DNA from: Streptomyces longwoodensis
GTDB lineage: Bacteria > Actinomycetota > Actinomycetes > Streptomycetales > Streptomycetaceae
NCBI RefSeq assembly: GCF_001514125.1
Contig: NZ_KQ948564.1
Span: forward strand, 1,408 to 65,407
Direction: 5' to 3'
Length of the DNA: 64,000 nucleotides
Shown here: positions 53,779 through 62,662 of the stretch, piece by piece
How the letters are laid out: the number at the start of each line of letters is the position of its first letter
Position numbering within the stretch: position 1 is the first letter of the stretch
The notes under the pieces: generated by a model
Told to the model about the DNA's origin: nothing
Databases searched by the model: none
The model's input: the letters and a program-made list of their open reading frames with translations, nothing else
Translations under genes and position numbers: made by a program

Positions 53779-54036
53779 TAACGTGAACTGCGGTCCTGGC
53801 CGCCCGAGTCGAGCATGCCCGGACCGCAGCCGCTGAGCACGTCCGGTCCTGAATCCCGGATACGGCTGTCTTCCCGCAAGGAACCCTTCGGGGGCGGGGT
53901 CTGTGCACAAGCCGTTCGCCGCCCGACAGGTGCCGGCGGACTCCCCAGGGGAGCGGACGTGCCGTGCTCGACACGGTCCCTTCCCGACCCTGCATGAAGA
54001 GGCACCTACGAGGTCGCCGTAGAGGAAGGGATGTCG
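53779..54036 (+). promoter_or_regulatory. promoter and long structured leader of the glycopolymer operon
   Basis: TAACGT (53779-53784) is a likely -10; a GGTAAC repeat occurs there and about 34 bp upstream. The leader of about 245 nt starts with a 9-bp stem (53788-53796 CTGCGGTCC with 53821-53829). Smaller stems follow at 53862-53867/53910-53915, 53873-53877/53894-53898, 53917-53921/53934-53938, 53941-53945/53949-53953 and 53962-53966/53972-53976. The ribosome site GAGGAAGGG (54022-54030) ends it. Short stems are common by chance in DNA this GC-rich, so a regulatory RNA is only a possibility. The stretch 53630-53778 shows nothing else. Confidence 0.45.
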
Positions 54037-55152
54037 ATGACCGACGCCCACGCGTTCATACCGGCCGCAAAGCCCGTGATCGACGAGGCGGAGATCGAGG
54101 CCGCCGTGCGCGTCCTGCGCAGCGGAAGGGTCGTCCAGGGCCCGGAGGTCGCCGCCTTCGAGGAGGAGTTCTCGGAGCTGGTCGAGGGACGCCACTGCGT
54201 GGCCGTCAACTCCGGCACCTCCGCGCTGCACCTGACCCTGCTGGGCCTGGGCATCGGCCCCGGTGACGAGGTCATCGTCCCGTCCTTCTCCTTCGCCGCC
54301 TCCGCCAACGCGGTCCGGCTGGTCGGCGCCGACGTCGTCTTCGTGGACATCGAGGCCGACTCGTACTGCCTGGACCCGGCCGCCGTGGAGGCCGCCATCA
54401 CGCCGCGCACCGCGGCGATCATGCCGGTCCACCTGTACGGCCACCCGGCCGCGATGGACCGCATCATGGCGATCGCGCAGCAGCACGACCTCGCCGTCGT
54501 GGAGGACGCCTGCCAGGCGCACGCGGCCGCGCTGAACGGCACCCCGGTCGGCGCGTTCGGCGCCGCGGGCACCTTCAGTTTCTACCCGACCAAGAACATG
54601 CACAGCCTCGAGGGCGGCATGGTCACCACGGCCGACGCCCAGCTCGCCCGCACCCTGCGCCTGCTGCGCAACCAGGGCATGGAGCAGCGCTACGCCAACG
54701 AGATCGTCGGCGCCAACGTCCGCATGACCGACGTGTCCGCCGCCGTCGGCCGGGTGCAGCTGACCAAGCTGGCCGGCTGGACCGAGCAGCGCAACGCCAA
54801 CGCGGCCTACCTCACCGAGCACATCTCCGCGGCGAACGTGGTCACGCCCACGATCGCCGAGGGTGCCCGGCACATCTTCCACCAGTACACGGTGCGCATC
54901 CTCGGCGACCGCGACGCCGCCATGGCGAAGCTCACCGAGGCGGGCGTCGGCAACGCGGTGTACTACCCGACGCCGATCCACCGGCTGAAGCCGTACTGGG
55001 AGCCGGACCAGAAGGCCGGCCGCACCTGGGACCTGCCCGAGACCGAGCGCGCCGCCGCCGAGGTCGTGTCCCTCCCGGTCCACCCCGCCCTGAGCCGCGA
55101 GGACCTGGACCGCATCGTCACCGCCGTGAACGCCCTGGGGGAGCAGCTGTGA
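54037..55152 (+). CDS. DegT/DnrJ/EryC1/StrS sugar aminotransferase (WbpE-like)
   Basis: ATG 54037 was chosen because GAGGAAGGG ends six bases upstream; ATG 54031 directly abuts that site. The 371-aa PLP enzyme has HCVAVNSGTSALHLTLLGL (cofactor phosphate site), VVEDACQAHAA and the Schiff-base Lys186 in FSFYPTKNMHS. Such enzymes put an amino group on a keto-sugar nucleotide. The next gene, overlapping by 4 nt, is a Gfo/Idh/MocA dehydrogenase that could make the 3-keto substrate, as WbpB does for WbpE. The exact sugar position is inferred from that pairing. Confidence 0.9.
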   Translation: MTDAHAFIPAAKPVIDEAEIEAAVRVLRSGRVVQGPEVAAFEEEFSELVEGRHCVAVNSGTSALHLTLLGLGIGPGDEVIVPSFSFAASANAVRLVGADVVFVDIEADSYCLDPAAVEAAITPRTAAIMPVHLYGHPAAMDRIMAIAQQHDLAVVEDACQAHAAALNGTPVGAFGAAGTFSFYPTKNMHSLEGGMVTTADAQLARTLRLLRNQGMEQRYANEIVGANVRMTDVSAAVGRVQLTKLAGWTEQRNANAAYLTEHISAANVVTPTIAEGARHIFHQYTVRILGDRDAAMAKLTEAGVGNAVYYPTPIHRLKPYWEPDQKAGRTWDLPETERAAAEVVSLPVHPALSREDLDRIVTAVNALGEQL

Positions 55153-56171
55153 CCACCAAGCCGCTGCGGGCCGGCCTCGTCGGCCTGGGATCGATGGGCC
55201 GGCACCACGCCCGTGTCCTCGCCGGTCTGGAGGGCGTCGACTTCGTCGGCGTCGTCGACCCGTTCGGTGACAAGTACGGCGCCGCGCAGGGCGCGCCCGT
55301 GCTGAGCACCGTCGAGGAGCTCATCGCGCTCGGCATCGACTACGCGGTCGTGGCCTGCCCCACCGCGCTGCACGAGGAGGTCGGCCTCCAGCTCGCCGAG
55401 GCCGGCGTGTGCGCGCTGGTGGAGAAGCCGGTCGCCGACACCGTCGAGGGTGCGCGCCGGCTCGTGCAGGCGTTCGAGTCCCGCGGTCTGGTGGCCGGCG
55501 TCGGCCACATCGAGCGGTGCAACCCGGCGCTGCGTTCGCTGCGCGCCCGCCTGGAGGCCGGCGAACTGGGCGACGTCTACCAGGTCGTCACCCGTCGTCA
55601 GGGCCCGTTCCCGCACCGCATCGCGGACGTCGGCGTGGTCAAGGACCTCGCCACCCACGACATCGACCTCACCGGATGGGTGACGGGCCGCCAGTACGTG
55701 TCGATCGCCGCCCACACCGTCTCCAAGAGCGGCCGCGAGCACGAGGACATGGTCTCCGCGGTCGGCCGCCTGGACGACGGCACGATGGTCAACCACCTGG
55801 TCAACTGGCTGAGCCCGCTCAAGGAGCGGTTCACCTCGGTGACCGGCGAGCGCGGCTGCTTCATCGCTGACACCCTCACGGCCGACCTCACGTTCCACTC
55901 CAACGCGGCCGTCGCGACCGAGTGGGAAGCCCTCCGGGCGTTCCGGGGCGTCTCCGAAGGTGACATGATTCGGTACGCCATACCGAAGCGGGAGCCGCTC
56001 CAGGTCGAGCACGAACTGTTCCGGGACGCCGTGCTCGGCAAGCCCGCCGACATCTGTACCCTCCGCCAGGGCATGCGGACGGTCGAGGTGGCGGCGGCGG
56101 TGCTCGAGTCGGCGATGGGCCTGAGGAGTGTCAGCCTTCAGCCGGAGGACCTGTCGACCAGTGGTACCTGA
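55149..56171 (+). CDS. Gfo/Idh/MocA NAD(P)-dependent sugar dehydrogenase (WbpB-like)
   Basis: GTG 55149 overlaps the previous stop (GTGA). The 340-aa enzyme has the Rossmann motif GLVGLGSMGRHHARVL, the EKPVADT motif with Lys93 and the catalytic DLATHDIDL. Members oxidise a sugar-nucleotide hydroxyl with NAD. Beside a DegT aminotransferase and a UDP-sugar 6-dehydrogenase, a UDP-GlcNAc(A) 3-dehydrogenase role is the best guess. The C-terminal half (GRLDDGTMVNHLVNWL) is the usual substrate domain. A 223-bp gap follows, with no clear gene. Confidence 0.88.
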   Translation: MTTKPLRAGLVGLGSMGRHHARVLAGLEGVDFVGVVDPFGDKYGAAQGAPVLSTVEELIALGIDYAVVACPTALHEEVGLQLAEAGVCALVEKPVADTVEGARRLVQAFESRGLVAGVGHIERCNPALRSLRARLEAGELGDVYQVVTRRQGPFPHRIADVGVVKDLATHDIDLTGWVTGRQYVSIAAHTVSKSGREHEDMVSAVGRLDDGTMVNHLVNWLSPLKERFTSVTGERGCFIADTLTADLTFHSNAAVATEWEALRAFRGVSEGDMIRYAIPKREPLQVEHELFRDAVLGKPADICTLRQGMRTVEVAAAVLESAMGLRSVSLQPEDLSTSGT

Positions 56172-56394
56172 GATTCACCCGTCGACGGAGCGGCCCGCGC
56201 ACACCCGCGCTGTGCCGCTCCTCGGCAGCGGGCACGGGGGCTCGCTGACCGGTTCACCGGGCAGCATCAGACGGGCGGGGACCCATGACTAGGGCCCGCT
56301 TCCGGCACCTCGCGTCCGAGCGCTCCACCCCCACGCGAGTCCTTCCCCTCACCGCCCGGCCACGGACCGGCCGTCGGCGACCAGGAGCCGGAAT

Positions 56395-58089
56395 ATGAGT
56401 GCCGTTCCCGACGTCAGTGTGATCGTCGCTGTCTACAACACCATGCCCTACCTGACGGAGTGCCTGAACTCCCTGGTGGGGCAGAGCATCGGCCGCGACC
56501 GGCTGGAGATCGTCGCGGTCGACGACGGCTCCACCGACGACAGCGGCCGCGAACTCGACCGGTTCGCCGAGCGCTACCCGGACACCGTCAAGGTGATCCA
56601 CCAGGCCAACTCCGGCGGCCCCGCCGCGCCCAGCAACCGGGCGCTGGAGATCGCCACCGGGCGGTACGTGTACTTCATCGGCTCCGACGACTACCTCGGC
56701 GAGGAAGCCCTGGAGCGCATGGTGACCGAGGCCGACCGGCGCGGCGCGGATGTCGTCGTCGGCCGGATGGTCGGCACCAACGGGCGCTACGTGCACCAGG
56801 CGCTGTACAAGGACGGCAACCGGGACGTCACCCTGGACGACTCCGCGCTGCCGTTCACCCTGGCCAACACCAAGCTGTTCCGCCGCGAACTCGTCGAGAA
56901 GCACAAGCTGCGCTTCCCCGAGCACCTGCCGGTGGGCAGCGACCAGCCGTTCACCATCGAGGCGTGCGTGCGCGCGCGGAAGATCTCCGTCGTCGCCGAC
57001 TACGTCTGCTACTACGCCGTCAAGCGCGGCGACGCCAGCAACATCACCTACCGCGCCGACCACCTGTCCCGGCTGCGCTGCACCGCCGAGATCATGGAGT
57101 TCACGGCCTCCCTGGTCGAGGCGGGCCCGACCCGGGACTCCGTGCTGCGCCGGCACTTCACCTGGGAGCTGGCCAAGCTCGTACAGGACGACTTCCCGGG
57201 CCTGGAGCGCTCGCTGCGCGAGGACCTCTGCGCCGGCATCGCCAAGCTCGCGGGCGCCTACTTCACCGACGGCATCCGTGACGCCATGGACGTCAAGCGC
57301 CGGGTGCGCATCGCGCTCGCCCAGGCCGGCGCCGTCGACGAGCTGACCGAGGCCATCAGCGCCGAACGCGACGGGCGCACACCGCCGTTGCTCCTCGACG
57401 CCGACGGCGCGTACGTCCGCTGGCCCGGCTTCCGCGACCCGCGCCTGGGGCTGCCCGACCGCACCTTCGCCGTCCTCGGCGAGTCGGTCGCCGCGCACCT
57501 CGCGCAGGGCACCGACCTGCTGGCGTCCGCCTGGGAGCAGCCGGGCGACGACCTGCTGTACACCGCGTCCGTGCGGGTCCCCGTCGTCGGCGACGTCCGG
57601 GGCGCCACCCTGCGGCTCGTGCAGGGCGCCATGCCCAAGTCGGCCGACAAGCCCGGCGCCCGCCGCGTGCCCGCCGGGCGTGAACTGCCCGCCCCGGTCG
57701 GCGAGGTCACCGCAGAGCCGGCCGAGGACGGCACCGCCACGGTGCTGCGCGCCCGCGTCCCGCTGGAACGCCGTACCGTGAAGCTGGGCGTGCGCGTCTA
57801 CCTGGACGTCGCCGGGTCGACGTACGAGATCCCGGTGCGCGGCACCGGCAAGCCGATGCCGCTGGCCCGCCGCTGGGGCCGCGAGGAGGACCCGTACCGC
57901 GCGTCCGCCCTCGTCAACGACAAGGGCCGGGTGGTGGTGCACACGGCCCGGATGCACACGCCGAGGCACACCCTGGCGTTCGAGGCCCTGCGGGGCTTCG
58001 CGGGGAAGCTGAGGCGGAAGCTGAAGTCCACGCTGAAGCGCGCGCTCAGGCCCGTGCTGAAGACCAAGCAGAAGTCCCGTAGGAAGTAG
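56395..58089 (+). CDS. GT2 glycosyltransferase, wall teichoic acid TarS/TarP-like
   Basis: ATG 56395 follows AGGAG. The 564-aa protein has an N-terminal GT-A domain: VSVIVAVYNTMPYLTECLNS, VDDGSTDDSG, IGSDDYLG (DxD-like) and VGSDQPFTIE, whose Asp is where TarS/TarP place the catalytic base. Residues 215-320 are helical. Residues 330-500 form beta-rich modules as in the trimerisation part of TarS. The C-terminus is very basic (RRKLKSTLKRALRPVLKTKQ), suited to holding membrane or anionic polymer. It probably decorates a phosphate-containing or acidic wall polymer with a sugar. Donor and acceptor are not known. Confidence 0.82.
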   Translation: MSAVPDVSVIVAVYNTMPYLTECLNSLVGQSIGRDRLEIVAVDDGSTDDSGRELDRFAERYPDTVKVIHQANSGGPAAPSNRALEIATGRYVYFIGSDDYLGEEALERMVTEADRRGADVVVGRMVGTNGRYVHQALYKDGNRDVTLDDSALPFTLANTKLFRRELVEKHKLRFPEHLPVGSDQPFTIEACVRARKISVVADYVCYYAVKRGDASNITYRADHLSRLRCTAEIMEFTASLVEAGPTRDSVLRRHFTWELAKLVQDDFPGLERSLREDLCAGIAKLAGAYFTDGIRDAMDVKRRVRIALAQAGAVDELTEAISAERDGRTPPLLLDADGAYVRWPGFRDPRLGLPDRTFAVLGESVAAHLAQGTDLLASAWEQPGDDLLYTASVRVPVVGDVRGATLRLVQGAMPKSADKPGARRVPAGRELPAPVGEVTAEPAEDGTATVLRARVPLERRTVKLGVRVYLDVAGSTYEIPVRGTGKPMPLARRWGREEDPYRASALVNDKGRVVVHTARMHTPRHTLAFEALRGFAGKLRRKLKSTLKRALRPVLKTKQKSRRK

Positions 58090-58098
58090 CCACTGTCC

Positions 58099-59382
58099 AT
58101 GAACATCTGTGTAGTAGCGCTCGGCAAGATCGGGCTTCCGCTGGCCGTGCAGTTCGCGTCGAAGGGCCACAAGGTCATCGGCGCCGACGTCAACGAGAAG
58201 GTCGTCGAGCTGGTCAACGCCGGTGTCGAGCCCTTCCCCGGCGAGCACGACCTGGACGTCAAGCTCAAGCAGGCCGTCGACGCCGGCCTGCTGAGCGCCA
58301 CCACGGACACCGCGTCCGCGGTCGCGCAGTCCGAGGCCGTCGTCGTGGTCGTCCCGCTGTTCGTGGACGCCGAGGGCGTGCCGGACTTCGGCTGGATGGA
58401 CTCCGCGACCAAGGCGATCGCCCAGGGCCTCAAGCCCGGCACGCTGGTGTCGTACGAGACGACGCTGCCCGTCGGCACCACCCGCACCCGCTGGGCGCCG
58501 ATGCTCGCCGAGGGCTCCGGCCTGACCGCCGGCGAGGACTTCCACCTGGTGTTCTCCCCGGAGCGCGTGCTGACCGGCCGGGTCTTCGCCGACCTGCGCC
58601 GCTACCCCAAGCTCGTCGGCGGCATCGACGAGGCGTCGACGCAGCGCGGTGTGGCGTTCTACGAGCAGGTCCTCGACTTCGACGAGCGCGGCGACCTGCC
58701 CCAGCCCAACGGCGTGTGGGACCTGGGCACCGCTGAGGCGTCCGAGCTGGCCAAGCTCGCCGAGACCACCTACCGGGACGTCAACATCGGCCTGGCGAAC
58801 CAGTTCGCCCGCTTCGCCGACCAGAACGGCATCGACGTCAAGAAGGTCATCGAGGCCTGCAACTCGCAGCCCTACAGCCACATCCACCAGCCGGGCATCG
58901 CCGTCGGCGGCCACTGCATCCCGATCTACCCGCGGATGTACCTGTGGAACGACCCGTCGGCCACCGTGGTGCGCTCCGCCCGCGAGGCGAACGCCGCGAT
59001 GCCGGAGTACGCCGTGGACCTGCTGGCCGCCGCCTACGGCGACCTGACCGGCGTCAACGTGCTGGTGCTGGGCGCCGCCTACCGCGGCGGGGTCAAGGAG
59101 ACGGCCTTCTCGGGCGTGTTCCCGACCGTCGAGGCGCTCCGGGCGCGCGGTGCCCAGCCGTACGTCTCCGACCCGATGTACACGGCCGAGGAGCTGGCCG
59201 CGCACGGGCTGACCCCGCACCAGGGCGAGACGGTCACGGCCGCCATCCTCCAGGCCGACCACGCCGAGTACCGCACGCTGACCCCGGCCGACCTGCCGGA
59301 CGTCACGGTCCTCGTCGACGGCCGCCGCACCACCGACCCGGAGGCCTGGAAGGGCGTCCGCCGGGTCGTCATCGGCGGCTGA
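58099..59382 (+). CDS. nucleotide-sugar 6-dehydrogenase (UDP-GlcNAc/ManNAc/Glc type)
   Basis: ATG 58099 starts 9 bp after the GT2 gene. The 427-aa enzyme opens ALGKIGLPLAVQFASKGHKV (Rossmann loop) and has VFSPERVL, LAETTYRDVNIGLANQF and the catalytic Cys273 in VGGHCIP. It oxidises C6 of a UDP-sugar to the uronic acid in two NAD steps. Sequence features such as KIGLPLA and VGGHCIPIYP are closer to the WbpA/TviB/WecC group (N-acetylhexosamine) than to plain UDP-glucose dehydrogenase, though that is a judgement from motifs. With the WbpB- and WbpE-like genes it could give a 2,3-diamino-uronic acid precursor. Confidence 0.88.
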   Translation: MNICVVALGKIGLPLAVQFASKGHKVIGADVNEKVVELVNAGVEPFPGEHDLDVKLKQAVDAGLLSATTDTASAVAQSEAVVVVVPLFVDAEGVPDFGWMDSATKAIAQGLKPGTLVSYETTLPVGTTRTRWAPMLAEGSGLTAGEDFHLVFSPERVLTGRVFADLRRYPKLVGGIDEASTQRGVAFYEQVLDFDERGDLPQPNGVWDLGTAEASELAKLAETTYRDVNIGLANQFARFADQNGIDVKKVIEACNSQPYSHIHQPGIAVGGHCIPIYPRMYLWNDPSATVVRSAREANAAMPEYAVDLLAAAYGDLTGVNVLVLGAAYRGGVKETAFSGVFPTVEALRARGAQPYVSDPMYTAEELAAHGLTPHQGETVTAAILQADHAEYRTLTPADLPDVTVLVDGRRTTDPEAWKGVRRVVIGG

Positions 59383-59451
59383 CCCCCGAAGAGTCACGCA
59401 GTGGCCCCGCCCCGCACCCCGGGGCGGGGCCCTTGTGCAGGAAGGTTTCCC

Positions 59452-60420
59452 ATGACCTGGCTGATCACGGGCGGCGCCGGATTCATCGGCTCCCACGTGG
59501 TGAAGGCGATGCAGGACGCCGGTGAGCGCGTCGTCGTCCTCGACGACCTGAGCACCGGACGCGCCGAACGGCTCCCGGACGGCGTGCCGTTGGAGGTCGG
59601 CACCGTGCTCGACCGCGACACGGTGGCCCGGGTGCTGCGCGCGCACGCGGTGACCGGCGTGGTGCACATCGCGGGCAAGAAGCAGGTCGCCGAGTCCGTC
59701 GAGCGACCGCTGTACTACTACCGCGAGAACGTCGAGGGCCTGCGCGTCCTGCTCGACGCGGCCGTCGAGGCCGGCGTGGACCGCTTCCTGTTCTCCTCGT
59801 CCGCCGCCGTCTACGGCATGCCCGACGTCGACCTCGTCACCGAGGAGACGCCGTGCGCGCCCATCAACCCCTACGGCGAGACGAAGCTCGCGGGGGAGTG
59901 GCTGGTGTCGGCGGTGGGCGCCCGGCACGGCATGGCGACCGCGTCGCTGCGCTACTTCAACGTGGCGGGCGCCGCGACCCCCGAGCTCGGCGACGACGGG
60001 GTCTTCAACCTGGTCCCCATGGTCTTCGAGCGGCTGGACGCGGGCGAGGCGCCGTGGATCTTCGGCGACGACTACCCCACGCCCGACGGCACCTGCGTGC
60101 GGGACTACATCCACGTCGAGGACATCGCCTCCGCGCACGTGGCCGCCGCGCGCCGGCTGGCCGCCGACCCGGGGGCCCGGCTGGTCCTCAACATCGGCCG
60201 CGGCGAGGGCGTCTCGGTCGCCGAGATGGTCGGTCTCGTCCAGGAGGTCGCGGGCCGTACGGACGTCCGGCCGAAGGTGGCCGAGCGGCGGCCCGGCGAT
60301 CCGGCGCGCGTGGTGGCCTCGGCGGACCGCATCCGCGCGGAGCTGGGCTGGAGCGCCGAACGCGGCGTGCGCGAGATGGTCGAGTCGGCGTGGGCCGGGT
60401 GGCGACTGCGCCACCCGTGA
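59452..60420 (+). CDS. NAD-dependent nucleotide-sugar epimerase (GalE-like)
   Basis: ATG 59452 follows GGAAGG. The 322-aa extended SDR enzyme has GGAGFIGSH, LDDLSTGRAERL, the Ser in SSSAAVYG, YGETK with the catalytic Tyr and Lys, and LRYFNVAGA. These fit UDP-glucose/N-acetylglucosamine 4-epimerases. It probably supplies the galacto-configured or gluco-configured UDP-sugar for the polymer made by this cluster. A bidirectional terminator follows at once. Confidence 0.88.
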   Translation: MTWLITGGAGFIGSHVVKAMQDAGERVVVLDDLSTGRAERLPDGVPLEVGTVLDRDTVARVLRAHAVTGVVHIAGKKQVAESVERPLYYYRENVEGLRVLLDAAVEAGVDRFLFSSSAAVYGMPDVDLVTEETPCAPINPYGETKLAGEWLVSAVGARHGMATASLRYFNVAGAATPELGDDGVFNLVPMVFERLDAGEAPWIFGDDYPTPDGTCVRDYIHVEDIASAHVAAARRLAADPGARLVLNIGRGEGVSVAEMVGLVQEVAGRTDVRPKVAERRPGDPARVVASADRIRAELGWSAERGVREMVESAWAGWRLRHP

Positions 60421-60444
60421 GACCCGCCAGGTGCCCGGCCGAAC

Positions 60445-60482
60445 GACTGAGGCCCCCCGGAGGAGTCCGGGGGGCCTCAGTC
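60445..60482. terminator. bidirectional terminator between convergent operons
   Basis: GACTGAGGCCCCCCGGA (60445-60461) pairs perfectly with TCCGGGGGGCCTCAGTC (60466-60482), a 17-bp stem with a GGAG loop. It lies between the epimerase gene and the facing glycosyltransferase operon. Confidence 0.92.
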
Positions 60483-60505
60483 ATGTGCACGGTCGCTCGC
60501 CGGAG

Positions 60506-62662
60506 CTACTTCCGGCCGAGGTCCTCGCCCAGGAACAGCTCCTCGAAGTGCTTCTGCACCACCGGCCAGTCCCACACGGTCAGCGCGTGCTGGGTGGCCA
60601 GCTCGCCCGCCGCGCGCCAGGCCTCCTCGGTGGCCGTCGTCTTCAGGATCCGCTCGGCCGCCTCCTGCGGGGACCCCACGACCCAGCCCTCCGGGTAGAG
60701 GGTGCGGGCGCTGTTCGGCTTGCCCGCGTAGAACGGCCAGTCGCGCACCACCGGGACGGCACCGCTGGCCGCCCCCTCCATCAGACCGACGTGGCAGCCC
60801 TCACGCACCGAGGAGCTGAGGATCGTACCGATGTCGACGAGCTTGCCCGGCACGTCGTCCGTCGGGCCGAGGCGGACCACCGCGCCGGACTCCTCCAGCG
60901 GCTGGAGCATCTGCTCGAACTCGCGCAGGTAGTCCCGGGTGGCCTTGCTGGTCCTGCGGTCCATGTCGCCGCCGACCAGCAGCAGCCGGTAGCGGTCGTC
61001 GTGCTTGCGGACCCGCTGCAGGACGTCGATGGCCCACTTGGGGTCCTTGGCGACCTGGCTGATGCCGACCAGACCGAGGTTGAAGCGCGCCTCGGGCGAC
61101 TTGGGCCGGTCGAAGCCCGCCAGGTCCATCGCGTTGTCGAGGACGTGGAAGCGCGGGGCGTGCTCGCCGCGCAGCATCGGCACCAGCGACGTGGTCAGGT
61201 CCTTCACGTGCGGGGCGACGAACACCAGGTCGTCGACGCGCGAGAAGTCCGTCATGTGCGGCCAGCGGGTGAACGCCTCGTAGCTGTGCAGGCGCACCAC
61301 GACACGGGTGGTGCCCGGGTCGATCGTGGTCAGCATGCCGGCGGGGCCCGCCGCCCACTCCAGGAACACCGTGTCGGCCCAGTCGAGGTGGGGCCGCATC
61401 AGGCGCTCCACCTCCTCGTGGTAGTCGCTCTCCCCGTCGGTCAGCCGGTCCTGCAGCATCCGCGGCGCGGCCCAGGAGATGCGCTTGAGGTGCTTGTTGG
61501 CGGCCAGGTCCAGGTAGCGCAGCTCGACGCCCGGGTGGTCGCCGAAGTGCTCCTTGATCAGGTGCAGGAAGTTGTCGTTGGCGCTGGTGGTGACCAGCAG
61601 CCGCAGCGGGCGGTCGGTCGGCGCGGGCGCCGCCGGTGCCCTGCGGCCGCGCGGCCGGCTCAGGGCCTGCATCGCCGTCGAGCGGTACAGCGGGGCGACG
61701 AAGCCCTGCGCGTCCCTCGCCAGCGGGCTGGAGAGCTGGTCGATGTGCAGCACTCGGTGGAAGTCCAGGAACAGCGCCCGGTTCAGCGCCTCCGCGGCCT
61801 CCTTGACGTGGCCCTTGGCGAACTCGGCGTCGGCGAGCGCCAGTCGGGCCGCCACCGCCTTCTCGATGCCGCGCGGGCTGATGCCCTTGCCGATCTCCTG
61901 CATCGCGGCCTCGTCGTAGAGGTCGGCCTTGAGCTTGAGGTCGGGGATCTTCGCGGCGGCGTCGGCCAGGGTCAGCGCCGCACCGCTGGTGCGGCCCGCC
62001 CAGCGCATGCCCTCGGCGACGTAACGCGAGGTCGCGGCGCGCACCTTGGTCGGCATGCCGGGCGCGGTGACGGCGGAGCGCCACAGCCGGGCACCGACGC
62101 CGGAGCGCATCACCGGGCGGGGGGTCGCGGCGCGGACGATCTGCGCGGGCAGGTGGTCCACGGTCCGCTTCACGTCACGGGTGATGGCGTGCAGCGGCGG
62201 CAGCACGGAGCCGCGGGCACCGGCGGTACCGCCCTGCGCCTTCAGCTCCTCGACGGCCTTCAGCGCGGGCGCCAGGCCGAACCGGGCGGGCGCGGCGCGG
62301 TTGAACTCCGCGAGCCGCCACACCGTGTACACGGCGCCCGGGTCGAGCGCGACGAGGACGTCCGCCTTGCGGGCGCGCGAGCGCAGCCAGGAGTCGCGCC
62401 CCGCCTGCATCCACACGCGCAGGCCCGCCGGGGACTTGCTGGCCCGGCGGCGCAGCGCCTGGCTGCGGTGCTTGAGGTTGCGCGGCAGCTGGTGCAGTTC
62501 GGCCAGCTCGCTCTCGGCGAGCTGCTCCGGTACGCCCTCGGCGTCCATGGGGAACGTGCCCGCGAGGCGGACCCGCGCACCGAGCGCGTTGAACTTGCGC
62601 ACCGAGTCGGCCAGGACGCCGTACTGCGGCCAGGTGGAGGCGACGAGCAGGACTTCGGTCAC
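60506..62662 (-). CDS. large glycosyltransferase (GT4-like C-terminal domain)
   Basis: The GTG start (62662) overlaps the upstream gene by 4 nt (GTGA). The 718-aa product begins VTEVLLVASTWPQYGVLADS, a GT-B N-terminal fold. A long helical middle (about 200-380) includes TPR-like pairs (AKGHKEAAEALNRAL-type). The C-terminal GT4-like domain has LGLVGISQVAKDPKWAIDVL, LLLVGGDMD and the donor-binding part SVREGCHVGLMEGAASGAVP. It likely adds a sugar during surface polymer assembly. The double-domain length is unusual and may mean two active centres. Donor is unknown. Confidence 0.8.
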   Translation of the reverse strand: MTEVLLVASTWPQYGVLADSVRKFNALGARVRLAGTFPMDAEGVPEQLAESELAELHQLPRNLKHRSQALRRRASKSPAGLRVWMQAGRDSWLRSRARKADVLVALDPGAVYTVWRLAEFNRAAPARFGLAPALKAVEELKAQGGTAGARGSVLPPLHAITRDVKRTVDHLPAQIVRAATPRPVMRSGVGARLWRSAVTAPGMPTKVRAATSRYVAEGMRWAGRTSGAALTLADAAAKIPDLKLKADLYDEAAMQEIGKGISPRGIEKAVAARLALADAEFAKGHVKEAAEALNRALFLDFHRVLHIDQLSSPLARDAQGFVAPLYRSTAMQALSRPRGRRAPAAPAPTDRPLRLLVTTSANDNFLHLIKEHFGDHPGVELRYLDLAANKHLKRISWAAPRMLQDRLTDGESDYHEEVERLMRPHLDWADTVFLEWAAGPAGMLTTIDPGTTRVVVRLHSYEAFTRWPHMTDFSRVDDLVFVAPHVKDLTTSLVPMLRGEHAPRFHVLDNAMDLAGFDRPKSPEARFNLGLVGISQVAKDPKWAIDVLQRVRKHDDRYRLLLVGGDMDRRTSKATRDYLREFEQMLQPLEESGAVVRLGPTDDVPGKLVDIGTILSSSVREGCHVGLMEGAASGAVPVVRDWPFYAGKPNSARTLYPEGWVVGSPQEAAERILKTTATEEAWRAAGELATQHALTVWDWPVVQKHFEELFLGEDLGRK

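Noticed and set aside
48641..53995. Antisense frame of 1784 codons over the RNase gene
   Set aside because: Gly/Arg/Leu-rich nonsense produced by the repeat-rich RNase coding strand.
53691..54005. Minus-strand 104-aa frame in the gap after the RNase gene
   Set aside because: No ribosome site, no family and overlap with the likely promoter and leader of the sugar operon.
53790..54036. Possible c-di-AMP (ydaO) or cobalamin riboswitch
   Set aside because: CCCGACAGGT recalls part of the ydaO motif, but the other conserved boxes of either class are missing.
56254..60414. Antisense frame of 1386 codons over the sugar genes
   Set aside because: Same artefact; the plus strand encodes four clear enzymes here.
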